Assembly (NCBI RefSeq): GCF_031877795.1
Contig: NC_133939.1
Span: forward strand, 5,189,698 to 5,253,697
DNA length: 64,000 nt
Origin: Strix aluco
Lineage: Eukaryota; Chordata; Aves; Strigiformes; Strigidae
Direction of reading: 5' to 3'
Positions within the stretch are counted from its first letter, which is position 1. Each line of letters starts with the position of its first letter. Both the position numbers and the translations under genes were made by a program. Shown in pieces: positions 14,201 to 26,200 of the stretch. The notes under the pieces are model-generated. The model did not search any database and had not been told where the DNA came from. It saw only the letters and a program-made list of their open reading frames with translations.

Positions 14201-17200
14201 TGCAGCAGCGTAGACTATCCTCCACCTTGCAGAAAGGGCAGGAGCAGTTCCAATAACTGCATGTCAGCTGCCTCTGAACCTGACCAGGGACTGTTCATGT
14301 CCAGCCTGGGAAGAGAGCTGAGTATCTGCAATATTTAGAGGAGGGGATAGGGTAGTTGAGGACAGTGGAATTTAAGTCATTTTTCCCATTTTGGGAGAAA
14401 AGCCTGGTTCAACTGCTGTAAGCTGAGCTGTTTGTGCTCAGCCATATTTAAGGGCTAAGGTAAAGGCAGTGGCAGGCCAGGAATGCAGCTCCCTACCTTC
14501 ACACTTGGCCTTGGTAAGCTAATGAATCAGAGGAAGATGGTCAAAGCAGTCACTCCTTCATCAGTGAGTCAGGTGGGGTTAATTTCTTTGTCATCTTAGA
14601 ATAGTGTGTTCTGCTGATACAAAACTGATACAGGACAGAGTGAATGTGAAGCCTATTATTTCTGTCCCCATGGGTTGTCTGTACCCAGAGTATTTGACAG
14701 AACATACTCTTACTTTGGTGTTTGATTTGTTCATAAAAGGTGCTGCGCCTCCCCCAAAGAAGATCACCTCCTGGTTTCTCTCCAAGGGGCAGGGGAAGAC
14801 TCGTGATGACACTGCTGACTACATTCCTCATGACATCTATGTGATTGGCACCCAGGAGGATCCCCAAGGGGAGAAGGAATGGCTGGAGACTCTGAGGCAC
14901 TCCCTGCAGGAAATCACCAGTATCAGTTTCAAAGTGGTGAGGGGTTATTCCAGCTATTGCACATAACTCAGGCATATGAGGAGAGTATGTGTTGTGCAAA
15001 AAAAAGAGACAGAGGAGTAAGTGGTGTTTTGCCGACACCTCTTTCCCTTTCCTCCCTTTACTGTCACTGCATTTGCATGAGGGAGAGTGAACTGAATCTG
15101 TCTGTGGACTCCACGAGATCCTCCCCTGAAGCTGGCTAGATGGACATATTGCTATGGACAGTGATCCCCCCACTGCCAAAGCAGGGACCCAGCTACTCTG
15201 CCTGACATCCCGGGAGCAAGAGGCAGATGCTGAGTCAAGTGGTGGTGATATTTTGACCTTCATAAAGGAGGAGACTAGAACTTTCTGAGCCAGCTGTAGC
15301 CTAGATCTCACTCTAGGCTATTGCACAAAAGGATGTAACAGCACACAGGCACAATCATAAAAGAAACTGAACCTTATTAAGACCAGGTTTGGACATTCCT
15401 GAGTTTTAGTGATGTCAAGAAACAAATATAAGCATATCTGGAAGGGCAACAGGAGAGCAGGACTTACAGCTCCCATGGTGGTTGGGAAACTGTATTTTGT
15501 GCAAGGAAGGCAATCCAATGATTAACTATAAAATAACACTAGAAAATAGCTAGGTCCCTCCTCCCACCTTTGATTAAAATGACTGAAAGCATATCCTGAG
15601 CCCAGGAAGAAAATTTGTGTAGGAGAAGTGCTACAGAAGGAGTCAGGAAGGCTGCAGCTACAGCGCAACTCCACAGGTATGTGCAGAAATATAACCTCTA
15701 ACCTTCCCATCCCTGCAGATAGCAATCCATACCCTCTGGAACATCAGGATTGTTGTACTGGCCAAGCCAGAGCACGAGAACCGCATCAGCCACATCTGCA
15801 CAGACAACGTGAAGACAGGCATCGCAAACACTCTGGGTGAGGAACAGACCTGGTCTTGTCCAAAGGACTGAGATCTGTTCAGTCTGTGCCAATACTGTCC
15901 TTGAAATGCAACAGCTCTTTCTCCACAAGACTCCTTTGACTACATTTATGTGACACTAGTGGTACTAAAGTTATATCCCACTAGCAATGATTATGTCTTA
16001 CCCTGCAAGAGAGGAAATCTATTTGTGTGTATTCTTAGTGCATATATATATGTATATATATTTATCTTCCCAGAAAACACCTTTGGCTATTGGATTGCAC
16101 TTTTTTCGGTTTCACAAGGAAATTGCACTTCTTTCCCTTCAACTAATTTTTTTTTTCGCATCCTTAGAAAACTTACCACAATCTGTGCTGTATGTACTAA
16201 TTCTTTCTGTGCTGATTAAGTCAACTTATTTCTCTTCTTCATCCTCCACTTAAGATGTGCTAGGTGCTTTATTATCTTTGCTAGACTCAGCCTGGAGGTG
16301 GATTGATTTCTTGACATTTTTGGCTTATCTTTTTCAGGTAATAAAGGAGCTGTGGGGGTGTCATTCATGTTTAATGGAACATCTTTTGGGTTTGTTAACA
16401 GCCATTTGACTTCAGGAAGTGAAAAGAAACACAGGTAAGATACATCTTCTCCTCTCAAAAATGGGTGTTGACCCAGGGTGAAATTCTCTGGGCTGTATTT
16501 GGAAGGAGGACCCACCAGACAGTCACAAGAATGTTTTTCTGACCATAAAAAATTGTCTTCTGGGAGGGCAACCTGTGCTAAAGATGCTGTTCGCTGTGTC
16601 ACCATTTAAATGAAAGACTTCTGCTATATGGCCATACCACATGAATGCAGGTGAAATGGACAGGAAAATTATTTCAGAGCCAAGTGTAAATGTCTTGCAC
16701 AACACTTGTGTGACCTGTCATGCAAGCCCAGTACATGAGGAAAACAGTTCCCTGATCTAGAGTGTTTTGGAGAGATGTGGGAAGGCTTTTCCCATCCCAG
16801 AATAATGTGCTGAAGGGGACTGTCTGCCTACTCACCGTAGGCAGTGCTGCGAGCACGGGAGCTGTGGTGTGCCCTGGGGCACAGCTGAGAGAGATCCTGC
16901 TAGGCAGAGCATGCTGTCAGGAATACCCAGAGAGGGGTGTGTAGCACAGAAATATCTCCATGGTGGCTAATTCTCTACAGCCAGCTGTGAAATGAGTTTC
17001 CACAGTCTTGGCAGGTTCAGTGCAGCACAGTACTGGAAGGCAAAGGTCCTGACATTGCTGGGAGATCTGTGCCCACACTGGGAGGAGCTGGAGCAGCTGG
17101 AGGAGTGGTTTTGAAAGCAAAGAGGACTTGAAATGGGGAGGTTGGCTTTGCTGTCTTTCCCAGTCCAGGTCCCAGAAAACAGATGGTGTGGGATTTCTGC

Positions 17201-20200
17201 ACAGGGCCTTTGCCACTGATGGATTTAACTTCTATGGAAGGGTTCCCCAGGGCCTGGAATAGCTGCCAAAATCTAGTTATGTGTTTGCTGCTGAAATCTA
17301 AAGGCAACAGTCTAATGCTGGGTTTCTAGGATGTGCAGCTCAGAAAAGCACAGCCCCAGGAGGCAACAGAAGTGGCTTTAGAACAGCTTTCCAGCCTTTC
17401 AATTCAGGTGGAAACAGTCTGACACCCAAGGTAGAGCAGCCCAGAGCTTTTGTAAAGGCCACTGCCTCCTCCTCACAGCAGGCTGCCCTCCTGCCCCCAG
17501 CTCCCCAGGCCACACGCAGCACAAGCCGCAGCACGAGCGCTGCGCGGCGTTAATGGCTGCATGAAGTAGGCTGCCCCACCGGGAGACACCCAGCACGGTA
17601 CCTGGGCTGTCTGCTGAGGTGCAGTGTGAGGCAGAGGTGGCAAGTTCTCAGCTTCTGATCTGCTCTTCTCTAGATGTTGAGCCAGATCGGTTCCTGCCTG
17701 GCAAAGCGGCAGTCTCTGCCAGCCCGGGCATTTAGAAATCGCGTGGCAATTTAGTATGTCAGGCAGATGTTTCTTGTCTTGACAGACGCAACCAGAACTA
17801 CATGAACATCCTGCGCTTCCTCACACTGGGAGATAAGAAACTGAGTCCGTTTAACATCACTCATCGCTTTACTCATCTTTTCTGGCTGGGAGACTTGAAC
17901 TACCGCGTGGAACAGCCCCCAACGGTTAGGGACTCTGTGTGAATCCCTGGAGAGACAAAATACTGTGTTGCTATAGAAGCACTATCTTTTTCTAATCTAG
18001 GGCAACATGGCAGAAAGAGTGGCAGAAAGAGGGGAGGCGGAAGGGATCCCCAGGGCATGAGTGTGACACCAGCTGAGGGAGAGTAAGGAGATCCCCTTTG
18101 CCCTCTCCAAGGATTAATGGACCCAGGAATGCCGTCTGGCACACTCTGCTGCTCCAGGCAGCATCTCGTCCCCAAACCTCACAACTCTCCTTCCCACTGT
18201 GAGCGAGCATCTGTCCCTGAACAGCTTGATCCAGAGAGTGCCTTTCTGCTCTGTTGGGTTAGCTTTTAATGGCTCAGAACAGGCCTTCAGAAACAGGCAA
18301 GCCATAATAAATACTGGATAGGTTTCAGTAGGCGGGAGACAACAGCGAACCTGGTGTTGATTTGCATCTGGCTGTCTGTGCGTGCGTGTGTGTACGCTTG
18401 TGTAGGGGATGTGTGGGCATTTTGATGCCTGTTTCGACAGACAAATATTCAGCTACGTGGCAAAGACTGGGGCCTTTCAGTGAAGGGAAAGGTTGGGAAG
18501 TGGCAGGGGGTATGGCTCTGTGAAACAGTTCAGAAGCACTTGCCAGCTCACCAGTGAAGAGAGTATTTATAAGAAGGTTTTGCATCATCTGCAGCTCTGC
18601 TGTTTCCCTGTTGGCAGGAAGCAGAGAATATTATCCAGAAGATCAGGCAGCAGCAGTATCCGGAGCTGCTGGCTTTCGACCAGCTTCTCATAGAGAGAAA
18701 GGACCAAAAGGTGTTTCTGCAGTTTGGTAAGACTCTGAGTTTGTTGGCAGGTTCCTCTCCCACTTCCAGCAACTTTGTCTGCCAGACTTGATGTGGGGCA
18801 GGGTGTACAGAGCAGTGGCTGTCTTGCCCAGATGAGGGTTCTCAATGGGCCAAAGTGTAACAGAGCTATCTCTCTGTTTTAGAGGAAGAAGAGATTACTT
18901 TTGCTCCAACCTACCGTTTTGAAAGAGGTACCCGGGAGAAGTATGCTTACACCAAGCAAAAAGCTACAGGGGTAGGTGAAAACTGATTTCCTTTCAGAAG
19001 TATATAGCAGAGCAGGGAAAGTAACTCCTACAGAATAAAGTGACCTAAACCAATCTCTGCATTTTCTGCCCTTGTGGTGTTTTGAAAGGAGTCAATACAA
19101 ACAAAAATACTTGATACAAATATACGGTGCTTGGGCAAGTGAATTTCCTGTTCTTTTGTGAACTGGTCCTTTCCCTTCTTCTTGACATCACTTCTCCTTT
19201 GGTTTGCAGATGAAGTACAATTTGCCATCCTGGTGTGATCGAGTGCTCTGGAAATCATACCCCATGGTGCACGTTGTGTGTCAGTCCTATGGTGGGTAGA
19301 TAACAGATTGTAGATAGCGAGGCAATCAGTTTGAAACGGAAATGATTCAGAGCAGAGTCTAGGATCTCCCTGCACTGCCAGGCACTCAGCATAGAGGGAC
19401 TTGATGTTAAACCAGGCAGAGTGGAGCCAAATCTCTCTGCCTGTAACCTTACAAGGTTGGGAATTAATTCCGTTATTCTTTTATATGCAGAATACCACTC
19501 GGGCAGCTGCAGCTGTCCAGCTTTAGGCTATGTTGTAGGATCACTTTACACCAGTTATTTCTTGGCAACAACAACAACCACTTTTCCTCTGCAGTTACCA
19601 GCAGGGCTCCTTACTTGATGGTGCCAGCAGGGCAGACCCTGTGTACACACTCCAGTCTGCAGAGGCTGGAGCTGCAAACATCTCTCTTCTGTCAAATCAG
19701 ATTCCAGACGGACTGGTGGTACCGAGAGCCTGTTCCCTTTCTTGCTGAGAAGCATCACAAAAGTGCAGTGCAGGGAGGACAGGAAGCCCACAAGACCTGT
19801 TTAAAAAAAGACTCGGATACCAATTCCTGAAATTTCATCGACTCTCTGTAGGACCAAGCATCTGAGTAGGATGTTGATGGTTTCCTATGCATGGGTTTGA
19901 GAAGAGGGCTGTAGAAGTCTCTTGGGGGATGAGATGGACTGCTCTGATCAGAGAGCCTATGATGATGAGGTGTGTGGTCAAATAAGCACCTCTAGAAAGT
20001 CTGGCATCTGCTTTCATACACTGTTCTGTTCAATGGACTGGGCTTGCGGGACCTCAGCATGCACTTAGGTCAAGTCAAGACCTTACTTGCTCACTGTTAA
20101 TCTCGGGCCATGAGCAGCACCAGTGTATTGTGTGATTTCCTGCCATATCAGAGTTTTAATTAGCTGTGCATGTTGCAGAGGCAACCAGGAAGGCTGCAAG

Positions 20201-23200
20201 TGCTTTTTGTACTGGGGGAATCTAACACTGACAGTCGCTTGCAAAATGATATGGTAAAGTTGTGTCCATTAACCGAATCTTTATGTATTTTGACAAAAGA
20301 GTTACATCCCTGTATAATAACATGAGGTTATGTAGAAACACCTTTGACTAGAGACAGTTACCACAGCGACAGTTATGTTTTCTGGAAAGTTACTGAATAA
20401 TATTTCTATTGCAGCGATCTCACAGGAGCAGGGCAGAAACGCAGGGCAATAACTATCCTCCCTTTCTCGTTGGCAGGCTGCACCACTGACATCATGACAA
20501 GTGACCACAGTCCTGTCTTTGCCACGTTTGAAGTGGGAGTCACCTCACAGTTTGTTTCAAAGAATGGTTAGTCAGGCTGGGTACAAGTGTGCTGTCCTCA
20601 CCTTTGGATATAAAATGCAGTGCTTTGTATATGTTGAAAGAAAAAGCTGATTCCTAAAGAGTTCACTCAAAAATGTCCTATTTTTATCGCCTACTGAAAA
20701 TGCCATTATCTTCCCCTCTTCTTTCCTAGACTCCAAGTACACGGATTCCCAAGGGGAGATAGAGTTCCTGCACTGCTATGCTACTCTGAAGACCAAGTCC
20801 CAGACCAAGTTCTACATCGAGTTTCACTCTAGCTGCTTAGAAAGTATGGTTTTGCCCATCTTTGTTCTTTCTGTCAAAGTTTCCTGCTTGCTTGGATTAG
20901 TTCACCTTCCTCTTGCCTTGATCTAAATAAACAGCTGTGTAGATCACTTGTTCCCGTGCAAAAAAAGGGATGTCCTAGAGATTTGTTGTAGTTTGCAAGT
21001 CATCCTATACTGTCAGCAATACAGTCCAAAACTCACAGCCACTCAGCTGTAATCCATGTTTAGACATGTAGCCTTCCACCGTTTCTTCCATCTTGCTTGG
21101 CAATTTGGCCATCTCTTTCTTGAAGAGAAACTTGTTCTTGCTTGCCACACAGAAAATCTCTACTTAGCAAACACTTGACTGATTAAATTTCTAATTGTGC
21201 CTGCTACAAATGATCAGGTGCTTTCAAAATAAAGCATCTGCATTATGATAACGAAAATAATTTAATTACCCTGGTTTGAAAAGAGTAAGTCAGAGGATCA
21301 ACTTAAAGTGAAAGGAAAGATAATGATTTGATTCTGTAAATGGGACTGTACCCACCAGCGCTGAAGATTTTACTCCCTGTCCCTGTGCTGCAGGACTGAG
21401 TCTCAGCTGTTTATGTAATGCGAGCCTACATGCCCTTGCTGTGTTTTTTTTTAAGCGATTCCCCATCACAGGACTGCTCCTGTAAGTGGGACAGCATGCC
21501 TTTGGTGTATGTTTCATCACATTATCGCATGTCAGAGCGCTGTGTCAAAGACAGTTCCATAAAAGATTATTTTTTGGCTGTATCAAAATTTGCATAAATT
21601 TCTATGGAAACAGTGTATTACGAATCTTAAATTAGAATTTCAAAAGTGTGCTATCTTGAGTGGCGTAGGAAGAGCTGTCATGTTCTTATCCTCCAGTCCA
21701 TGTATGCATTGAGCTTTTCAGTGCCAAGTTTAACTGTAAAATAAAACCATTTAACAATGCTCCAGTAAAATCACTTGTAAGTTTACTGTGTAAACATTCA
21801 CCCAAAGCTCAGACTTTAAACTTCTTAATACTTTTAAAACTTGTGTCCAAGTGGGAAAATAATTGTAGGCCTTTTGGAGATCTAGCATCTGAAAAGGATT
21901 TGTAGCCAAGTTCTTGCTTCTCTTCTGGTGAACTCCTTTCTCATCACTTTGCAGGTTTTGTAAAGAGCCAGGAAGGAGAAAACGAGGATGGGAACGAAGG
22001 GGAGCTTGTGGTAAAGTTCGTCGATGCACTTCCAAAGGTAAACTGGGACTAGGTTTCCATATCCGTATGGAAGAGAAGCCTTCCACTTGCATCCCATAAG
22101 CAACATTACGTCTTTTGCTTATATAAACATTAGTTTCAGGAACATGGTCATGGTCTTGTTTAGAATCAAAAGGGACTGTAAGAATGCAGGATGGGCTTAA
22201 GCTAAACAGAGTATGTTATGAGCAGGAAAGGACTTTCTTGCCAGTATATTTTCACCTGTATCAGGAACTTTGCTGGCCTGATTATGTCACTCAGGAGCGT
22301 GACTTTTTTTCTCACCTTTTTAGTGAACATAACTATGCTGACAAGTCTTTTGAGTGGGCTCTTTTTTTTTTTTTTTAAGCTGTAGATAAAGACAAAACAG
22401 CCATGCTGGAATTTCTTTGCCCTGTGAGACAAAGTTTTTTTTCTTGTTATTTTTGAGAAAAGTTGACTTAAGTATTTTTACCTGTGTTAAAAACACCATC
22501 AATGGCCAGAAGTATTGTCTGTGTGTCAGTGTCAAAGACAAGTTCTATCCTTGAGATTGGAACTGTTCTCCATTTCCTGGCTCGGTGGGAGCTGGAAGAA
22601 CTATCAGAGCTCTTGGATTTGGAGCAAATATGCATGTCAGTACCCTTCTGAATAGCCCAAAAGAAGAACTGCTGACTTCAGAAAGAGTGCCTTACACTGA
22701 GAGATTGGGGAAGGACTCTACAATAAGTGACTGTAACAACAGCCAAACAGATTATTGGGAACAGACTGTAATCAGAGTCCAGATCACTTCCTCCTAGAGC
22801 AATTTTCAGTCCAAACTGTAGGAAAAAACTGCAGCTTGGCCCAATATGAGCGTTTGATTTGTAACATTCTGTTTGCTGTGCTGGGAGCAAGAGTGGGGGG
22901 ACTCTAAAAGTGTCTAGCCTTCTACCACAGATCTCCAAACATCATTGAAGAGGCCAATCCTAGGGGTGACATGATACCCTCATGGGACCATCCAGCTGAG
23001 TTTTGCTCATTTGGGACTGAGGCACAGGGAGAACTCTGTTCATGTAGACCACCTTATTGCATTGACCCACACTAACTTGTCTTTGCAGCTGACTCCAATT
23101 ATTTCAGACCCAGAATACCTACTGGATCAACACATCCTGATCAGCATTAAGTCATCAGACAGTGATGAATCTTATGGTAAATGCTTCACTCTAAAGTTCT

Positions 23201-26200
23201 GGATGAGTCAAAATCTACTTAGATTTTTCCAAACTGCTGAAAGAGTGGGAGAGAATAGAAGTAACTCTTATAGACTGAACAGCTATGATGCTCTGACTTC
23301 TGATTTAGAACTCAATACATAGAAAAATACATTGTGGGCAATATTTTGTGAGGTAATGATGATTAGAAGAATATGAACTAGAAGCAACAATCTGTGTGAG
23401 CTTTACCAGCCCTAAAAGAGCAGTGGCTTAGAAAGAAAGTATTTCACAGGAGTTAAATCAGGAGTCAGTCTGTTTAAATGGGTTTATTCAGAACATACAA
23501 ATCCTGTTTCACTTGCACTTACTTGATGCATTTCTGTTGGCTACAGAAAAGTCATTGTCAGTGCTGCTTGCTTCCAAATTCTAACCAGCCAGAGACTGCA
23601 GTCCTTGTCCACAGAAGGCTCTTTGCTGAAATCCCATTAACTGAAATGTCATTCACAGGCTCACGTTTTCCTTACCAGTAATGGAAGCTCAGAACCCTGT
23701 AGTCACCTGCGGGTGTCTCCAATGCCCAAATCCTTCACACGAATGTGAAGAAGTGAAATGAACGCCCCTGATTTCTCAAGAGATCTTATACTCCTTACTG
23801 TGATCCAAAGCAGATTCTCTCCAGTAATCTCAGCCCTGTCGGCATAGTGACAGTAGATGACTGACATGAGAAAGAGATTTCAATGATTTTTTTCTCAGTC
23901 CCAGGCTCATTGTCTCCTTGTCATCCTCTAGGGGAAGGCTGCATTGCCCTGCGAATAGAAGCAACAGAATCCTTAGTTCCTATCCATACTGTGCTGACAC
24001 ACCATGGTGAGAAAACAGGGGTCTTCCAGGGTGAAATCAAGTTACAAACATCACAAGGAAAACAGAGAGAGAAACTGTATGGTAAGGAACGAGATCACCT
24101 CTGCAATGCTCGCTCTAGAAAATATCCATCTCAAAAGACTTCTGATAACTGTCAAGGAATTGAAAATTATCCTTGCAGTGCTTTTAGTCCCAAAGAGGCA
24201 AGAGCTTTTGATGCTGATTGCAAGATGTGAGTATCATTAGTTCTCAGGAGTATGCCTGTCCTCTTTCAGAAAGACACAGCAATTCCATTGTGGTTTTTCT
24301 TTTTCATCTTTCAAGTAAATTCGGCAGACTGAGAGAGCCCCCTGTCTGTCACTGATACTGATTTTATTGAATGGTGGTACCTTATTTCCACTTGCAGTGG
24401 CTATATGACAAGGTGCCAAAGCTCTCCCTTCTCCAGTCACCCTGGGGAACATCTGCAAAGAGCATGTGAGACTCTCAAGGAGCATTTCCCCAGCTAAAAG
24501 ATCACGAATTTTCCTTATTTTCACCTTCCTACTGGTTGTTCTCTTTCAGAGTACAAAAGCAGCCTCACAACATTTATTGTCAATGGTAAAATGACTGTTT
24601 GGGGGATCATGACCTTTGTATTTCAAGATACACACTTTTTTCCTATGTCAGCAAAACACGATATATATCAGTGGGCAGTTGAAAACATAATAGCAACAAC
24701 TGTTTAAAATTGTCTCACTGTCATTCTGATAGACAAAGAGAGACACCTTAATACAAGCAGTAACACAGAAAACTTAGGGGATCAGACTCTGAAGCTGCCA
24801 AAACACTCTTTTACACCTTTTCTTTCCTTCAGATTTTGTCAAGATTGAACGTGATGAAATCGCTGGGCAGAAACCAAAGAACACCAGCAACTTAGAGCCT
24901 AGCAAAGACTGGGATCAGACTAACAGGTAAAGGGCAAGTGGGTAAGTCACTTACAGAAAACTAGTTGGCTCAATAAATGCAAAGCTGGGCTTGCTGTGGG
25001 AGCAGTATTAATAGGCATGGTGAGCACTGGGAAGCTGCCTTTGTGGCTCTCTCAGCATTGGTCAGTGCTTCTGTGCCCAAAGCTTCAAAAGCTGAGAATG
25101 CATCAGTCAGGCTGGGTCCTTGCACCCCACTTAAAAAGGGCCCTTTTATTTCCAACAGAAAGTCAAAATCTACTCATCTGGTGGCCAGAGAGGCAGCAGC
25201 TATTGCTCGCTACTGGGGGAGTGCTTCCTCTTCTCCAGACAACCCGGGAAAGGAGGATATGTTACGGTAATCATGTTGCTTTACCTCTGCCAGCTTGGGG
25301 TGGGAAGCTATGCTCAAACTGCCTGTCTTCTCCTTTCCAAGAGTCATAGGATGCTTCTGGGTAAGGCTGTCCTTTCACTCCAGTTCCACAGGTGCATTTC
25401 TTCTCAGGCAGCTTCCTGCCTTCTGCCTGCCAGTCTATATGGGTACACCTCAAAAGGCCAGATGTCTCTCCTATTGTTCCAGCAGCATGTCCCTATGCTG
25501 TGCAATGCTGCCTGGTGCTGTGATCTGCCTCTTTCTTGGAGCTGTCCTGCTGCAGCTGCCAGCTGAAATGTTGGGCTCAGAAACCTGTAAAAGCCCCTCT
25601 GTGTGGCTGCAGAAGCTGAGTGCTCTCTGCAGCCTGGAAATGGAATCGTCTACCACAGCCAGAAGAACTATTTGGGGCTGGGGGAGGTGGCCTTGACCCA
25701 GCTGCTTCCTCTCCAGTGACCCAGGGGAAGGAGGTGCTAACAGGACTCCCACTTACTCTCTGATTCTGAAACAACAGTGGCAAAAAAAAAAAAAAAAAAA
25801 AAGTAGGTGGTATTGAATCTAAGCAGTCAGTGGGCACTAACTCCTTTGTAGCTGGCAGGGAGACAAAAAAATAAATGTATTTGTGCATGTGTCTTCCTAA
25901 CAATATTTCTTCTCTTCAGCAGCTCTACTCCCACAGACATCAGCAACCCCAACTACCTGGGGATGGCTGCTTTCTCTCAGCAACCCTCTGCAAACAGCCA
26001 GCTTAAGCAGATACCTTCACCAGACCAGTCGCCTTCTCTCTGGAGCTATGAGCAGCAGCCCAAAGAGACTACCCCCATATTGGGACAGAGTCAGACATCC
26101 TCCACATCACCCTCCTTGTCGCCTCTATCTCCAAAAACATCCCTCCAGCCTACAGTAAACAGAAGCATTTGTAGTCGGAGTCAAGAGTACCTGTGAGTCT

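Noticed and set aside
14550-15311. 253-codon antisense ORF, the longest in the window
   Set aside because: It runs through the reverse complement of an INPP5D exon and adjoining introns, has no family resemblance, and is explained by the open sense frame and chance.
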